Assembly: GCF_024612015.1 (NCBI RefSeq)
Contig: NZ_CP102512.1
Span: forward strand, 62,001-126,000
DNA: 64,000 nucleotides
Direction of reading: 5' to 3'
DNA from: Streptomyces sp. CA-210063
GTDB lineage: Bacteria > Actinomycetota > Actinomycetes > Streptomycetales > Streptomycetaceae
Every line of letters starts with the position of its first letter. Positions within the stretch are counted from its first letter, which is position 1. Made by a program: the position numbers and the translations under genes. The notes under the pieces were generated by a model that saw only the letters and a list, made by a program, of their open reading frames with translations, was not told the DNA's origin and made no database searches. Shown piece after piece: positions 51,501 to 63,500 of this stretch.

Positions 51501-54500
51501 TCCCCGGGTCATGTGCAGATACGCGAAGCCGGCGGTCCGGTTCGCCGCGATCAGCTCGCGGGCCAGCACGATGCGGGCCCAGTCGACGCGTACGTCGGAC
51601 ACCGGCACCGCGGACAGGTCGACGAGGTCGATCACGACCGGCGCCCGGCCGATCGACGCGGCGGCCCGCAGACCGGTCTCCTCGTCCGTGTCGTCCAGGC
51701 GGACCACCCGGGCCGCGTCCCCGAACGCCGCCGTCGCCAGCGCCTCGGTCTCGGGCCGGACCAGGACCACCGGTGCGTGCGGCGCCGGCCCGGACGACGC
51801 CGGCGCCGGTTCCCACGCCTTGACCAGCAGGCGTCGCGCATCGTCCTGCGGCGGCGGGGCGGATGGGCTCGGCAGCCAGTGCCGTTCCCGTGCGAACGGG
51901 TATGTCGGCATGGAGGTCGGGGCGGGCCGATCGGTGCGCAGCGCGGCCCAGTCCACGGCCGCACCGTCCTGCCAGAGCCGGGCGATCCGGTCGAGCCGCC
52001 CCTCCCGGGCCAGCCGGCGCAGGTAGCTGACGCCCTCCGGCTCGGTGAGCCAGTCGTGGGCGCCGGTCACGGTGGTCGCCTCGATATCACCGGCCAGGAA
52101 GGCGGCCAGCCGGTCCCGCAGTGCGGCCACGGACGTGACGACCAGCGCCAGGCGCACCGGCATCGGAACCCGGCCCACCTGCGAGGTGTGGGCGAGTGAG
52201 GAGAGCGCGGGCTGCTGGTCGCCAAGGAAGGTCCAGTGTGCCCGGGCATACCGGTGCAGGGCGGCCTCGTCCCGCGCCGACAGCAGGAAGATCTCCGGCT
52301 CGGCCGACTCCACCGGCGCGGACGTTGCGGGCGGCTCCTCCAGGACGACATGGGCGTTGACCCCGCCGAAGCCGAACGAGCTGACCCCGGCGCGCAGCGG
52401 CACGGGCGTGCCGTCGGCGTCGTTCGGCGCCCACGGCCGGGTCTCGCGAACCGGCTCGAACGGGGTGCCGTCCAGCTCGATCAGCGGGTTGAGCCGGGAC
52501 AGGTGCAGGGTCGGCGGCAGCTGCCGGTGCCGCATCGCCAGCACCACCTTGATCACGCCGGCTATGCCCGCGGCCGGCTCCAGGTGCCCGATGTTGCTCT
52601 TGACCGTGCCGATGCCGCAGGTGACCGGGGGCCCGGCGGCCAGCGTGCGCTGGGCACGGATCAGGCCGTCGATCTCGACCGGGTCACCCAGGGCGGTGCC
52701 GGTGCCGTGCAGCTCGACGTAGGACACCGTCTCGATCGGCACGTCCGCGTCCCGATATGCCTCGACCAGCAGGTCCGCCTGGGCGAGCGGGTTCGGTGAG
52801 GTGAGCGACGACGCGCGGCCACCGTGGTTGACCGCGCTGCCGCGGATGACCGCGTGCACCCGGTCGCCGTCGGCGAGGGCCCGCGACAGCGTCTTGAGCA
52901 CGACGACGCCGACCCCCTCGCCCTTGACGTATCCGTCGGCCCGCTCGTCGAGCGCCTTGCACCGGCCGTCGGGCGCGAGCACGCCGAGCTGGTTGCCGGC
53001 GACCACGGTCTCGGGGGACAGCACGAGGCTCACCCCGCCGGCGATGGCCAGGTCGCTCTCCCCCGCGCGCAGCGACCGCACGGCGCGGTGCAGGGCGACC
53101 AGCGAGCTGGAGCAGGCGGTGTCGACGCTCTCGCTCGGGCCTCGCAGGTCGAGCAGGTACGAGATGCGGTTGGCCAGCATGGTGCGGGCCAGACCGGTGC
53201 CGGCGTGAGCGTTGACGTGCTCGCCGCGCAGCACCATCGACTCGTAGTCGGTGAACTGCACCCCGGCGAAGACGCACACCCGGCCGCCCGCGAGCCGGTC
53301 CGGGCGGCACCCGGCGTCCTCCAGCGCGGCCCAGGTGTGCTCCAGGAAGAGGCGGTGCTGCGGGTCCATGGCCTGCGCCTCGGCCGGTGAGATGCGGAAG
53401 AACAGCGGATCGAAGTGGTCCACGCCCGTCAGGAAGCCACCCCAGCGAGCGGTGCCGCCGAAGCGGCGGGCGACCTCCCGCCAGTCCCATCGGTCGGCGG
53501 GCGTCTCGGTGATCAGGTCCCGGCCGTCGGCGAGGTGCCGCCAGAACGATTCGAGGTCGTCGGCGCCGGGCAGCCGCCCGGCCAGGCCGATGATCGCGAT
53601 CGGCTCGTGACCGACCGGATCCGCGGACCGCGAGCCGCTCGCGGGCACGGACACGCCGTCCGGCACGGACACCGGTGCGGGCGTGGGCTCGGCCGGTGCG
53701 AGTGCGGGTGCGGGTGCCGACTCGGACCACGCGGGGCCGGACTCGGCGGACGCGGACGCGGACTCGGACGACGCTGGCGCGGACTCGGACCACGCGGGAG
53801 CGGGCTCGGCTTGCGGAGCGACCGGGGCCGCCGGGGCCGCCGGGGCCGCCGGAGGCAGCTCGTCCGCCAGGTGCGCGGCGAGCTTGGTGATCGTGTTGGC
53901 ACCGAACAGCGTCGTCGTCGGCACGGTCACGTCGTAGCGGGTGGCCAACGCAGCGGCCAGGTTCTGCAGGCCGAAGGAGTCCAGGCCGTACTCGCCGAAG
54001 CCGGCGTCCGGGTCGAGAGCGGACGGGGTGATCCCGAGGATCTCGCTGATCAGCTCCCGGAGCTGCGTGGCCAGTTCCGGGGAGACGGCGACGGCCGGCG
54101 CGGGAGTCGGCGGCGGCGCCGGGAGGGCCGGCGCGGGAGTCGGCGGCGGCGCCGGAAGGGCCGGCACGCCGTCGTCGCGCAGGCGCATCCCGGCGACCAG
54201 ATCGCGCATCCGGGCAGGGTCACCGGGCAGGATGGCCACCTGCGGACGGTCCAGGCGCAGCGCCAGGTGGAGCACCTGCTCGCCCTCGGCCGTCTCCAGG
54301 TAGCGGAAGCCGGTGCCGGCCAGGTAGCGGCGCTCGTCCTCGGTGTCCACGTGCATGCCGCCGGCGCGCCACATCGGCCAGTCCACCGACACGGTACGGC
54401 CGTGCCGGCGGCCGGCGAGACGGTCCCGCTCCCGGAATTCCGCGAACCCGTCGAGGTAGCGAGCGCCGACCGCGTAGTCCACCAGGCCGTAGTCACCGAG

Positions 54501-57500
54501 CTGCCCGGCCAGCGAGGAGTAGAGCACGAACAGGTCCAGCGGCAGGTCGCGGGTGACCTCGTCGAGCACCCTGGTTCCGGTGATCCGGGCGCGCAGGTGC
54601 GCCCGCAGCTCGTCGACGTCCTTGCCGGGCAGCGGGTTGCGCGACGCGGTACCGGCCAGGTGGAACACCCCGTGGAGGCCGCCCAGCTCGGCGATCACCT
54701 CGGCCACGACGCGGGTCATCGCGTCGCGGTCCTCCACGGCCGCCTGGTAGTACTCGACGGTGCCGTGCGCGCGCAGCTCCGCCAGCTGCTCGGCCCGCTC
54801 GGCAGCCGGCGAGCGGCCGGTCAGCGCCACCCGGGCGCCGCGTGACAGCAGCGTTCGGGCCAGCAGCACCCCCAGCCCGCCGAGGCCTCCGGTGATCAGG
54901 TAGACACCGCCGTCACGCAGCGGCGAGGGCAGCACCGGGCGGGCGGGGATCTCGCTGAGCGCCCGCACCGTCCGGCCCGACGCCGACAGCCGCACGGCCG
55001 GGCTCGACAGCCGGTGCGCGGCGATCTCGGCGAGCAGCTCGGAGGTGTCGCCCGCACCGTCGACCCGGACGACGCTGAACGTCGTTCCCGGCAGGGCGGC
55101 CCGCAACGACGCGTCGAACCCGCCCCACGCCTCGGCGAGCGCGTCCTCCGGCACCAGCACCTGGATCCGGATCGGGGTACGGGCGCCGCCGGCCGTCAGC
55201 TCCTTCGCGATCCGGAACATCGCCTCGATCCCCAGGTCGTCGCGGCCGGGTGCGAGCAGCGGCCACTGGTGGACGATCCGGGCCGGCGTCTCAGCGAGCA
55301 GCCGTGCGTAGTCGTCCTGCTCGCCGGGCCGGATGGTGATCACCGAGCCCTCGTCGCGGTACTCCGTGCCGGCGCGGACGTGCACCGCGCCGGGCACCGG
55401 TAGATCGCCCAGGACCAGCACCCGGCCCGGGTGCTCGCCGGCCGCCGGGACCGGCTCGTCCTGCCAGGTCGCCGTGAAGCAACTGACCGGCCGGGCAGGC
55501 GTGCCGTCGGTGAACCAGTGCCGTTCCGGCGCGAACGGGTAGGTCGGCAGCGACCGCCGGCGCGGCGGGGCGGCCCACCGGCGATGCCAGTCCACCTGTG
55601 CGCCTCGGGCCCAGGCGGCTGCGGTCTCCTCGTCGCCTCGGCCGTCGTACGGAGTGCGGTCCGCGTCCCGCTCGACCCGCCCGGTGTGCATGCCGACGGT
55701 GTCACCAGCGAGGAAGCGTCGCAGCGTGGCGACGGCGTGTTCGGCGGAGTCGGTGACGAACGCCAGCCGCTCGGGGGAGGCCCCGCGCCCGGTCTGCAAC
55801 GTGTAGGCGGTGCCCACCAGGTCGTGCGCCCAGCGGTCCGGCCGGTCGGCGAAGGACCGCACGTACGCCCGCAGCCGTTCGGGGTCTCGGGCGGACAGGA
55901 CGAACACGACCGGTCCCGGCGCCGGAATCGGCTCTTCGGCCGGGTACTCCTCAAGTACGACGTGTGCGTTGACTCCGCCGTACCCGAAGGCGCTCACCCC
56001 GGCCCGGCGCGGCACCCCGGGTGCGGGCGGCGCCCACTCCCGCGGCCCGGTCGCGAGTTCGAACGGGGTGCCCTCCAGGCCCAGATGCGGGTTCGGCCGC
56101 GGCCCGTGCGGGTCGCCGCTGATCCGGCCGTGCCGCATCGACAGCAGAACGCGCAACACCGCGGCGATGCCGGCGGCCGGTTCGAGATGGCCGATGGTGT
56201 TCTTCAGCGCGCCGAGCGCGCAGTGCGGCTTGTCGGGCGCGTCGTGACCCCAGTCCTGGTAGAGGTCGGCGAACGCCTCGCGCAGCCCGTTGGTCTCGGC
56301 GGGGTCGCCGATGACCGTGCCGGTGCCGTGCGTCTCCAGGTAGCCGATCGTCGCCGGGTCGACCGCCGCCTCCCGGTGGGCCTGCCGGATCACGTCGGCC
56401 TGCGCCCGCGGGTTCGGCGCGGTCAGCGAGTTGGCGCGGCCGCCGTGGTTGACCGCGGTGCCGCGCAGTACGGCGAGGATCGGGTTGCCGTCGGCGCGCG
56501 CCCGGCTGAGCCGCTTGAGGACGACGGCGCCGACCCCCTCGCCGCGTACGTAGCCGGCCGCGTCGGCGTCGAAGGCCCGGCCCACGCCGTCCGGGCTGAG
56601 CATCCCCGCGCGTTCCAGTGAGGCGAAGGTGACCGGGGACAGCATCAGGCTGACGCCGCCGACGATGACGGTGCCGCACCGTCCGAGGCGCAGCGCCTCC
56701 GCCGCCCGGTGCAGCGCGACGAGCGAGCTGGAGCAGGCGGTGTCCACAGGTTCGCTGGGACCGTGCAGGTCGAGCTGGTACGAGATGCGGTTGGCCAGCA
56801 TCGACGGGGCCAGGCCGGTCGACGAGTAGGCGTCGGTGGCGGCGCCGGAGCGCTGGATCAGTTCGGCGTACTCGGAGGAGCCGACGCCGACGAAGAGCCC
56901 GGTGTCGCTGCCGGCCAGATCACCCGGGTCCATGCCCGCGTCCTCCAGCGCGGCCCACACCGTACGCATCAGCAGCCGCTGGCGCGGGTCCATCCAGCGG
57001 GCTTCGCGCGGGGAGATGCCGAAGAACAGCGGGTCGAACCGGTCGATGCCGCCGATGAAGCCGGCCCGGCTCACCCGGGTGCGTTCCGGGTGCGCGGCCG
57101 GGTCGCCGTGATGTTCCCCCGCGTCCCACCGGTCGGCCGGTACCTCGGTGAACAGGTCGCCGCCGCGTTCCAGGGCGGCCCAGAACTCGTCCAGGTCGGT
57201 GGAGCCGGGCAGCATCCCGGCCATGCCGACGATGACCACCGGGTCGTCCGGTTCCGGCGTCCCGGGGTGCGCGGGCACGTCCCGCGGGTGTTCGCGGGCG
57301 AGCCAGTCGGCCAGGGACGCTGCCGTCGGGGTGGCCAGCAACTGGTCGGGGCCGACGGGAACCTCGAACGCCGCGGAGACGTCACCTGCCAGCCTCAGCA
57401 ACGCCAGCGAGTCCAAGCCGTGATCGTGGAACGAGGCGGCCGGGTCCAGGTCTGTCACCGGGTAGCCGCTGACCCCGCTGACCAGCCGCAGCACGGTGGT

Positions 57501-60500
57501 CAGCGCGGAACCGGAGGAGCCGGCCGGCGGGGTGGGCGGCGGCGTGGCGGCCGGCGGCGCCGCGGCACGGATCCAACAGCGGACCGGCTCGAACGGGTAC
57601 CCGGGCAGTGACAGCGGTTCCGGCGTGCTGCCGGGCGTGCCCGCCCAGTCGATCACCTCGCCGTGCACCCAGCGGCGGGCGGTGTCGTGCGGATCCGCGC
57701 TCGGCGCGACCGGGGCGCCCGGTTCGGTGGTCACCACACCGGTCCAGCCCGCAGGCCGCCCGGCGAGGAAGGCGTCGAGCTGGTCGATCAGCTCGTCCGT
57801 GCGGTGGGCGACCACGGCGAGCCGGTGCGCCATCGCCTCACGCCCGATCTGCAGCGTGTAGGACAGGCGGCCGAGGTCGATGTCCGCCGCGTCCGGCAGG
57901 GCCGCGGCGAGTTGTCGCAGGGTCGATCCGCTGTGCACGGCGCCGGGGTGCAGGGCGGTGTCCCGCCCGGTCAGCCGCATAATCGCGGCGGGGTCCAGGC
58001 CCAGTTCGTCGAGCGGCTCGTCGACGGCGCCGACCGGCACCCCGGCGGCCGCGGCGATCTCCGCCAGGCCGGTCGCGCCCGGCTCGCCGCGCAGACGGCT
58101 CAGCATCCGCTCGACGACCCGGCGCAGCGCCTGCTCGTCGCGCCCTGAGAACGGGAAAACGGCCGGCACCGGCACGACGCCGGGCCGTGGCTCGGCCCGG
58201 TACTGCTCGACAACCAAGTGGGCGTTGGAGCCACCGGCGCCGAAGGCGCTGACGCCGGCGCGCAACGCTTGCGGGCCGGTCCACGGCGCTGTCTCCCGCT
58301 GGACTCGGAACGGGACGTTCGCCCAGTCGACGGCCGGGTTCAGGTGCTCGGCATGCAGTGACGGCGTCAGCTCCCCGGCGCGCATCTGCAGCAGCACCTT
58401 GGTCAGTGCGGCGATGCCGGCCGCCGACTCCAGGTGCCCGATGGACGACTTCACCGAGCCGATGGCGATCGAGCCGGCCGGACGGTCGCCGAACGCCCGG
58501 GCCAGTCCGGCGACCTCGGCCGGGTCACCCAGCGCCGTGCCGGTGCCGTGCGCCTCCACGTAGGACACGCCGGCCGGTTCGACGCCCGCGGCCCGCAGCG
58601 CGCTCGTGATGACCTCGCTCTGGGCGCCGGGACTGGGCACCGCGTACCCGCCGGTCTTGCCGCCGTGGTTGACCGCGCTGCCGAGGATCACGCCGAGGAT
58701 GCGGTCACCGTCGCGCTCGGCCGCGGCCAACGGCTTGAGCAGGACCGCGCCGACGCCCTCGCCGGGAACCATGCCGTCGCCGCCGGCCGCGAAGCTGCGA
58801 CACCGGCCGGTCTCGCCGGTGAAGCCGCCGGCCGCGAGCTGCCGGTACTTGCGGGGGTGCGGGGTGAGGTTGACGCCGCCGGCCAGCGCGTAGTCCGCGC
58901 TTCCGCCGGCCAGTGCCTCGCAGGCCAGATGGATGGCGGTCAGCGACGACGAGCACATGGTGTCGACCGCCAGGCTCGGGCCGTGCAGGTCGAGGGCGTA
59001 CGAAACCCGGTTGGCGATCGACGCGTACCCCATCCCGCCGGCCAGGCCGCGCTCGTCCTCGAAGAGCTGGTAGTGGCCGTACATGACGCCGACGTAGACC
59101 CCGACACGGCTGCCCCGGAGCCGGATCCGCGGGTAGCCGGCGTCCTCAAGGGTGTGCCAGGCGGTCTGCAGGAACAGCCGCTCCTGCGGGTCGGTCAGCT
59201 CCGCCTCGTGCATCGACATCTGGAAGAACCGTGGGTCGAACTCGTCGATGCGGTCGAGGAAGCCACCCCACCGGCTGACCGGTGTGCCGTTCACCTCGGG
59301 CGCCACCGGCAGATCCCAGCGCCCGGCCGGCACCTCGCGGATGCAGTCCCGCCCGGTTCGCAGATTGGTCCAGAACGCGTCGAGGTCGTCGGCGAGCGGG
59401 TACCGGCCGGCCACGCCGATGACGGCGATCCGGGTGTCCGCGGCGGGCGCCGTCTCCGCCGGCCGTCCGGCACGCTCGGTGACCACGGCCGGCGCGGGCC
59501 GGGGCTGGTGGGGTACGAGGGCCCGCACGCTGTCCGGATACCGCTCGACCAGGTAGTCGGCGACCTCACGGATGGTCGGGCGTTCGAACAGCAGAGTGGT
59601 CGGCAGATCGCCCATGCGTTCGGCGAGCAGGTCGGCGATCCGGGGCACGGTGAGCGAATCGACCCCGAAGTTCTCGTACGTCTCGTCCAGCCACAGCCGG
59701 TCCCGGGGCACCTGGAGCACCTGGACGAACGCGTCCTTGACATACTCACGGGCGGCCTCCACGAGCCGGTCCGCGCCGCCGGCGTGTGGCGCGGGCGCCG
59801 GTTCGGCCGCGGGCGCCGACGCCGGCTCCGCCGTGGGTGCGGCGACGGGCGCCGGCCAGGCCGGGCCGGTCTCCGCGACGACGACGTGCTGGGTGAGCCC
59901 CTCGTCGGCGGGGAACGCCCGGCTGCGGGCGAATCCGGCCAGGTCGAGCGCTGTGCGCCAGCCGGGTCCGGACAGCAGCGGCGAACCGGGCAGGCGCAGG
60001 CCGGTGTCGCGGTGCAGCCACCAGCCGTCGAGCAGACCGAAGGTGAGCGTGGCGGTGACGACGTTGCTGGTGGCCTCATTGAGCACCAGTTGCCCGCCGG
60101 GTTTGAGCAGCGTCGCGACCGCACGCAGGGTGTGCGTCAGGTCCGGGGTGGCGTGCAGGACGTTCGCCGCGACCACGATGTCCGCGCCGCCGGGCGGGAA
60201 GCCCTGCGTGAGGGGGTCGCCGGAGATGTCGAGCTGCTGGAAGCGCACCATCGGGTAGCGCTCGGCGAACCTCTGCCGGCCGTGCTGCAGGAAGGCGGGC
60301 GAGATGTCGGTGTAGACGTACGTCAGTTCCGCGCCGGTGGCGGCCAAGGCGGGCAGCAGGCTCGCGGTGGTGCCGCCGGTTCCGGCGCCGACCTCGACGA
60401 CCGTGACCGGTCCGCCGAGCCGACCCACCCGGTCCAGCAAGGCGGCGACCACGAGTTCGTTGGCGCGGTCGACCACCGGGCTGCCCCGGTACGCGCCCTC

Positions 60501-63500
60501 CACCAGCTCCGTGGATCCGCCGGGGAACAACACCTCGGTCGCGCGGGCGGTGCCGCGGAGCACCCCGAACAGGTGGTGCATGCAGGGCCTGAGCAGCCGG
60601 TCGATGCGGTTCAGCGCGGGTTGCCCTTCGCAGAGCGCGACCAGCTCGTTCTCCGGGTCGGTGGGGGCCGGGCGGTCCGTGGCGGTCAGCGCGCTGCCGT
60701 CGTCGTACAGGAAACCGGCGACGGTGAGCACGCGCAGCAGTTCGGCGAAGAGCCGGGACTGTCCGTCGGCGATCCGCAGACGCCGCCGCAGTTCGTCGGC
60801 GGTCCATCGTTCGCCGCCGGTCCGGAACACCCCTTCGCCCCGGAACAGTTCCCAGAGCCAGCCGAGCACGACCTTGTCCAGACGCGCCTGGTCGCTCTCG
60901 GTCAGCAGCCGGGCGACCGGCGGCAGCGCTGCCGCCGAGGGTGCCAGTTCGTCGCCGGCCTGCTCGGTGGCGGGCCGTTCGACTCCGGCGGCGGCGAGCA
61001 CGGCGGAAGTAGCCTTGATCACCACGACCTGCCGATCGGTACGGCCCAGCACGTCGTGCACGGCTGCCATGCCCTCGGCCGGGGTGATGGAGTGGATCCC
61101 GGTCCGGGCCAGGCGCTCGCGGTGCCGGTCGTCGGCGACGATGCCGACGGTGCCCCAGTAACCCCAGTTGATGACGGCCGAGCGGGCCGCCAGCACGTCG
61201 TCGAGGTGGTGTGCGAACGCGTCCTCGAACGTCGATCCGGCGGCGTAGTTGGCCTGCCCGGCGCTGCCCGACAGGGCCACCGCCGAGGAGAAGAACAGGA
61301 CGAAGTCGAGCCCGACGGCGGCGCCCAGGGCGCGGTGCAGGGCCACCGACGTACGGGTCTTGGCGTCGAGAACGGCCCGGAAGGTGTCCTCGGTCATCGT
61401 GGCGACGGTCTGGTCGCGCAGCACAATCGTGGCGTGCACGACCCCGTGCAGCGCGCCGTGCTCGGCGCGGACCGCCGCGACCACCTCGCCCAGCGCCGCC
61501 GGGTCGGTGGCGTCGGCCCGCCGGTACGAGACGAGCTCGCCGGCCGGGTCGAGGCGGCGCAGCCGGTCGCAGCGGTCGGCGTCGAGTTCACTGCGCCCCA
61601 CCAGCACGACCTTGGCCCGGTAGCCGCGCACCAGCCACTCGGTGAGCTCCAGGCCGAGTCCTCCGGCACCGCCGAGGATCAGGTAGACCCCGCCGTGGCG
61701 TATCGCCTCGCGCGTCGTCGTCGTGGTGGCGGGGACCAGGCTCCGCCGGTGCAGGACACCGGCGCGCAGGGCGTACGGGCCGCCCGTCGGCACGTCGAGG
61801 ACATCCGGCGAGATCGGGTCGGCCGAGGAGCGGTCGACCACGGCCACCCGCCAGCGCGGATGCTCCTGGGCCAGGGACAGGGCCAGCCCGTGCAGGCTCG
61901 CCGCGTACGGGTTGCGGACCGGTTCGGTGCCGGTGCTCAGCGCGTCCTCGGTGACCACCGTCAGCCGTACCGGTGCGCCGGACCGTTGCAGCACCTTGGC
62001 GACGCGGAACAGGGCCAGGACGCCGCGCTCCTGCGCGAGGTCGAGGGCGGCGGGGTCGTCGGTGCGCCCTTGCGCCGGACCGGAGAGCACGATCACGTGG
62101 CCGGGGCGCCCGGCCGGTGCGACGAAGTGCTCGGGCTCGATCTCGGTGACGGAACCGCCGAGCCGGGTGGCGAGGGCGGCGGCGAGGGGCGCGGCGGCGG
62201 ACGGACGGATCAGCCAGGTGTCCGAGCCGGGCGCGGTCAACGGCGCGGTGAACGGCTCGGCCGGCGCCGGGGACCATCGGGGCAGGTACATCAGGTCGTC
62301 CACCGGTCCCTCGGTCACGGCGGGGCCGGCGGTCACTGCAGGCCCGGTGGTCACAGCAGGCCCGGTGCCGGACGTCCGCGGTGCGGGAGCCGGGCGCAGG
62401 GACAGGTCGCGCAGCCGGACGTGAACGTTGCCGGCCAGGTCGGTCAGGGTCAGGTCGTACCGGTCCGGGCCGACGGCACGCACATGGGCGTACACCTGCT
62501 CGGGCAGCGGCCCGAACACCTCGGCGGCGGCGAGCGCGAACGGCACCATCGGCGGGCCGCCGGCGCGGTCGCGCAGCACCGCGAAGGTGTGCAGGGCACC
62601 GTCGATCAGCGCGGGTGGCAGGGCGCAGCCGGCGAACCGGGCGGCTTCGGCGGGCACGCGCAGACTTGCCAGCGCCTCGTCGGCGCCGGAGGCGATCCAC
62701 TCGACGGCGCGCAGTGCCGGGCCGTAGACCAGGCCTGCTCCGGCCAGGTCGGCGTAGAGGTCCGCGCCGTCGTGCCGGTGCGGCAGGGCGGCCAGGATCA
62801 GCTCGACCGGTACGGGCTCCGGCACATCGTCGGCCAACGCCTCGGCAACGCCCTCGGCCAGCCGGTCGCCGGTGTCGCCGAGCAGCGTGAAGGCCAGGCC
62901 GGCGCCGTCGCGGCGCAGCCGGGTCCGGGCGGAGGCCGTGGCCTCGGTGACCACGAGCGGACGCAGCCACCGGACGTCGCGCAGCCGGACCGGCACCGGG
63001 TACCCGGCGTGCGCGGCGGCGGCCCGGGCCATCTCCAGGACCGCTGCGGCGGGAAGCAGGCGCAGGTCGCCGACGCGGTGCCCGTCAATCAGCGGGTGCT
63101 CGGGGGCGAAGGCGGTGCGGTAGGTCAGGCCGTCCACGCTGTCGGCCGGCTCGATCTCGTCCAGCAGCGGATGCGTGGCCGGGCCGGCCGCCGGCGGCGG
63201 CGCCCAGATCTGCTCGGTGAGCCAGCAGCGCAGCTCCTCGAACGGGTAGCCGGGCAGGGGCAGCCGTCGCCCCGTGCCGGGCCAGGCGACGGTCGCGCCG
63301 ACGGTCCAGGCGGCAGCCAGGCCGACCGGGTCCGTGGTGGCCGGCGCGGCGGCACGGGAGGCACCACGGCCGCGGACGCTGCCCGTCCAGACGCCGGTTC
63401 CGGTGCCCGCGCGCAGCCGATCGGCCAGCTGGTCCGCCGTGGCGGCGAGCACCACCATGCGGTCGGCCCAGGCCTCGCGGCCGTGCTGCAGCGTGTATGC

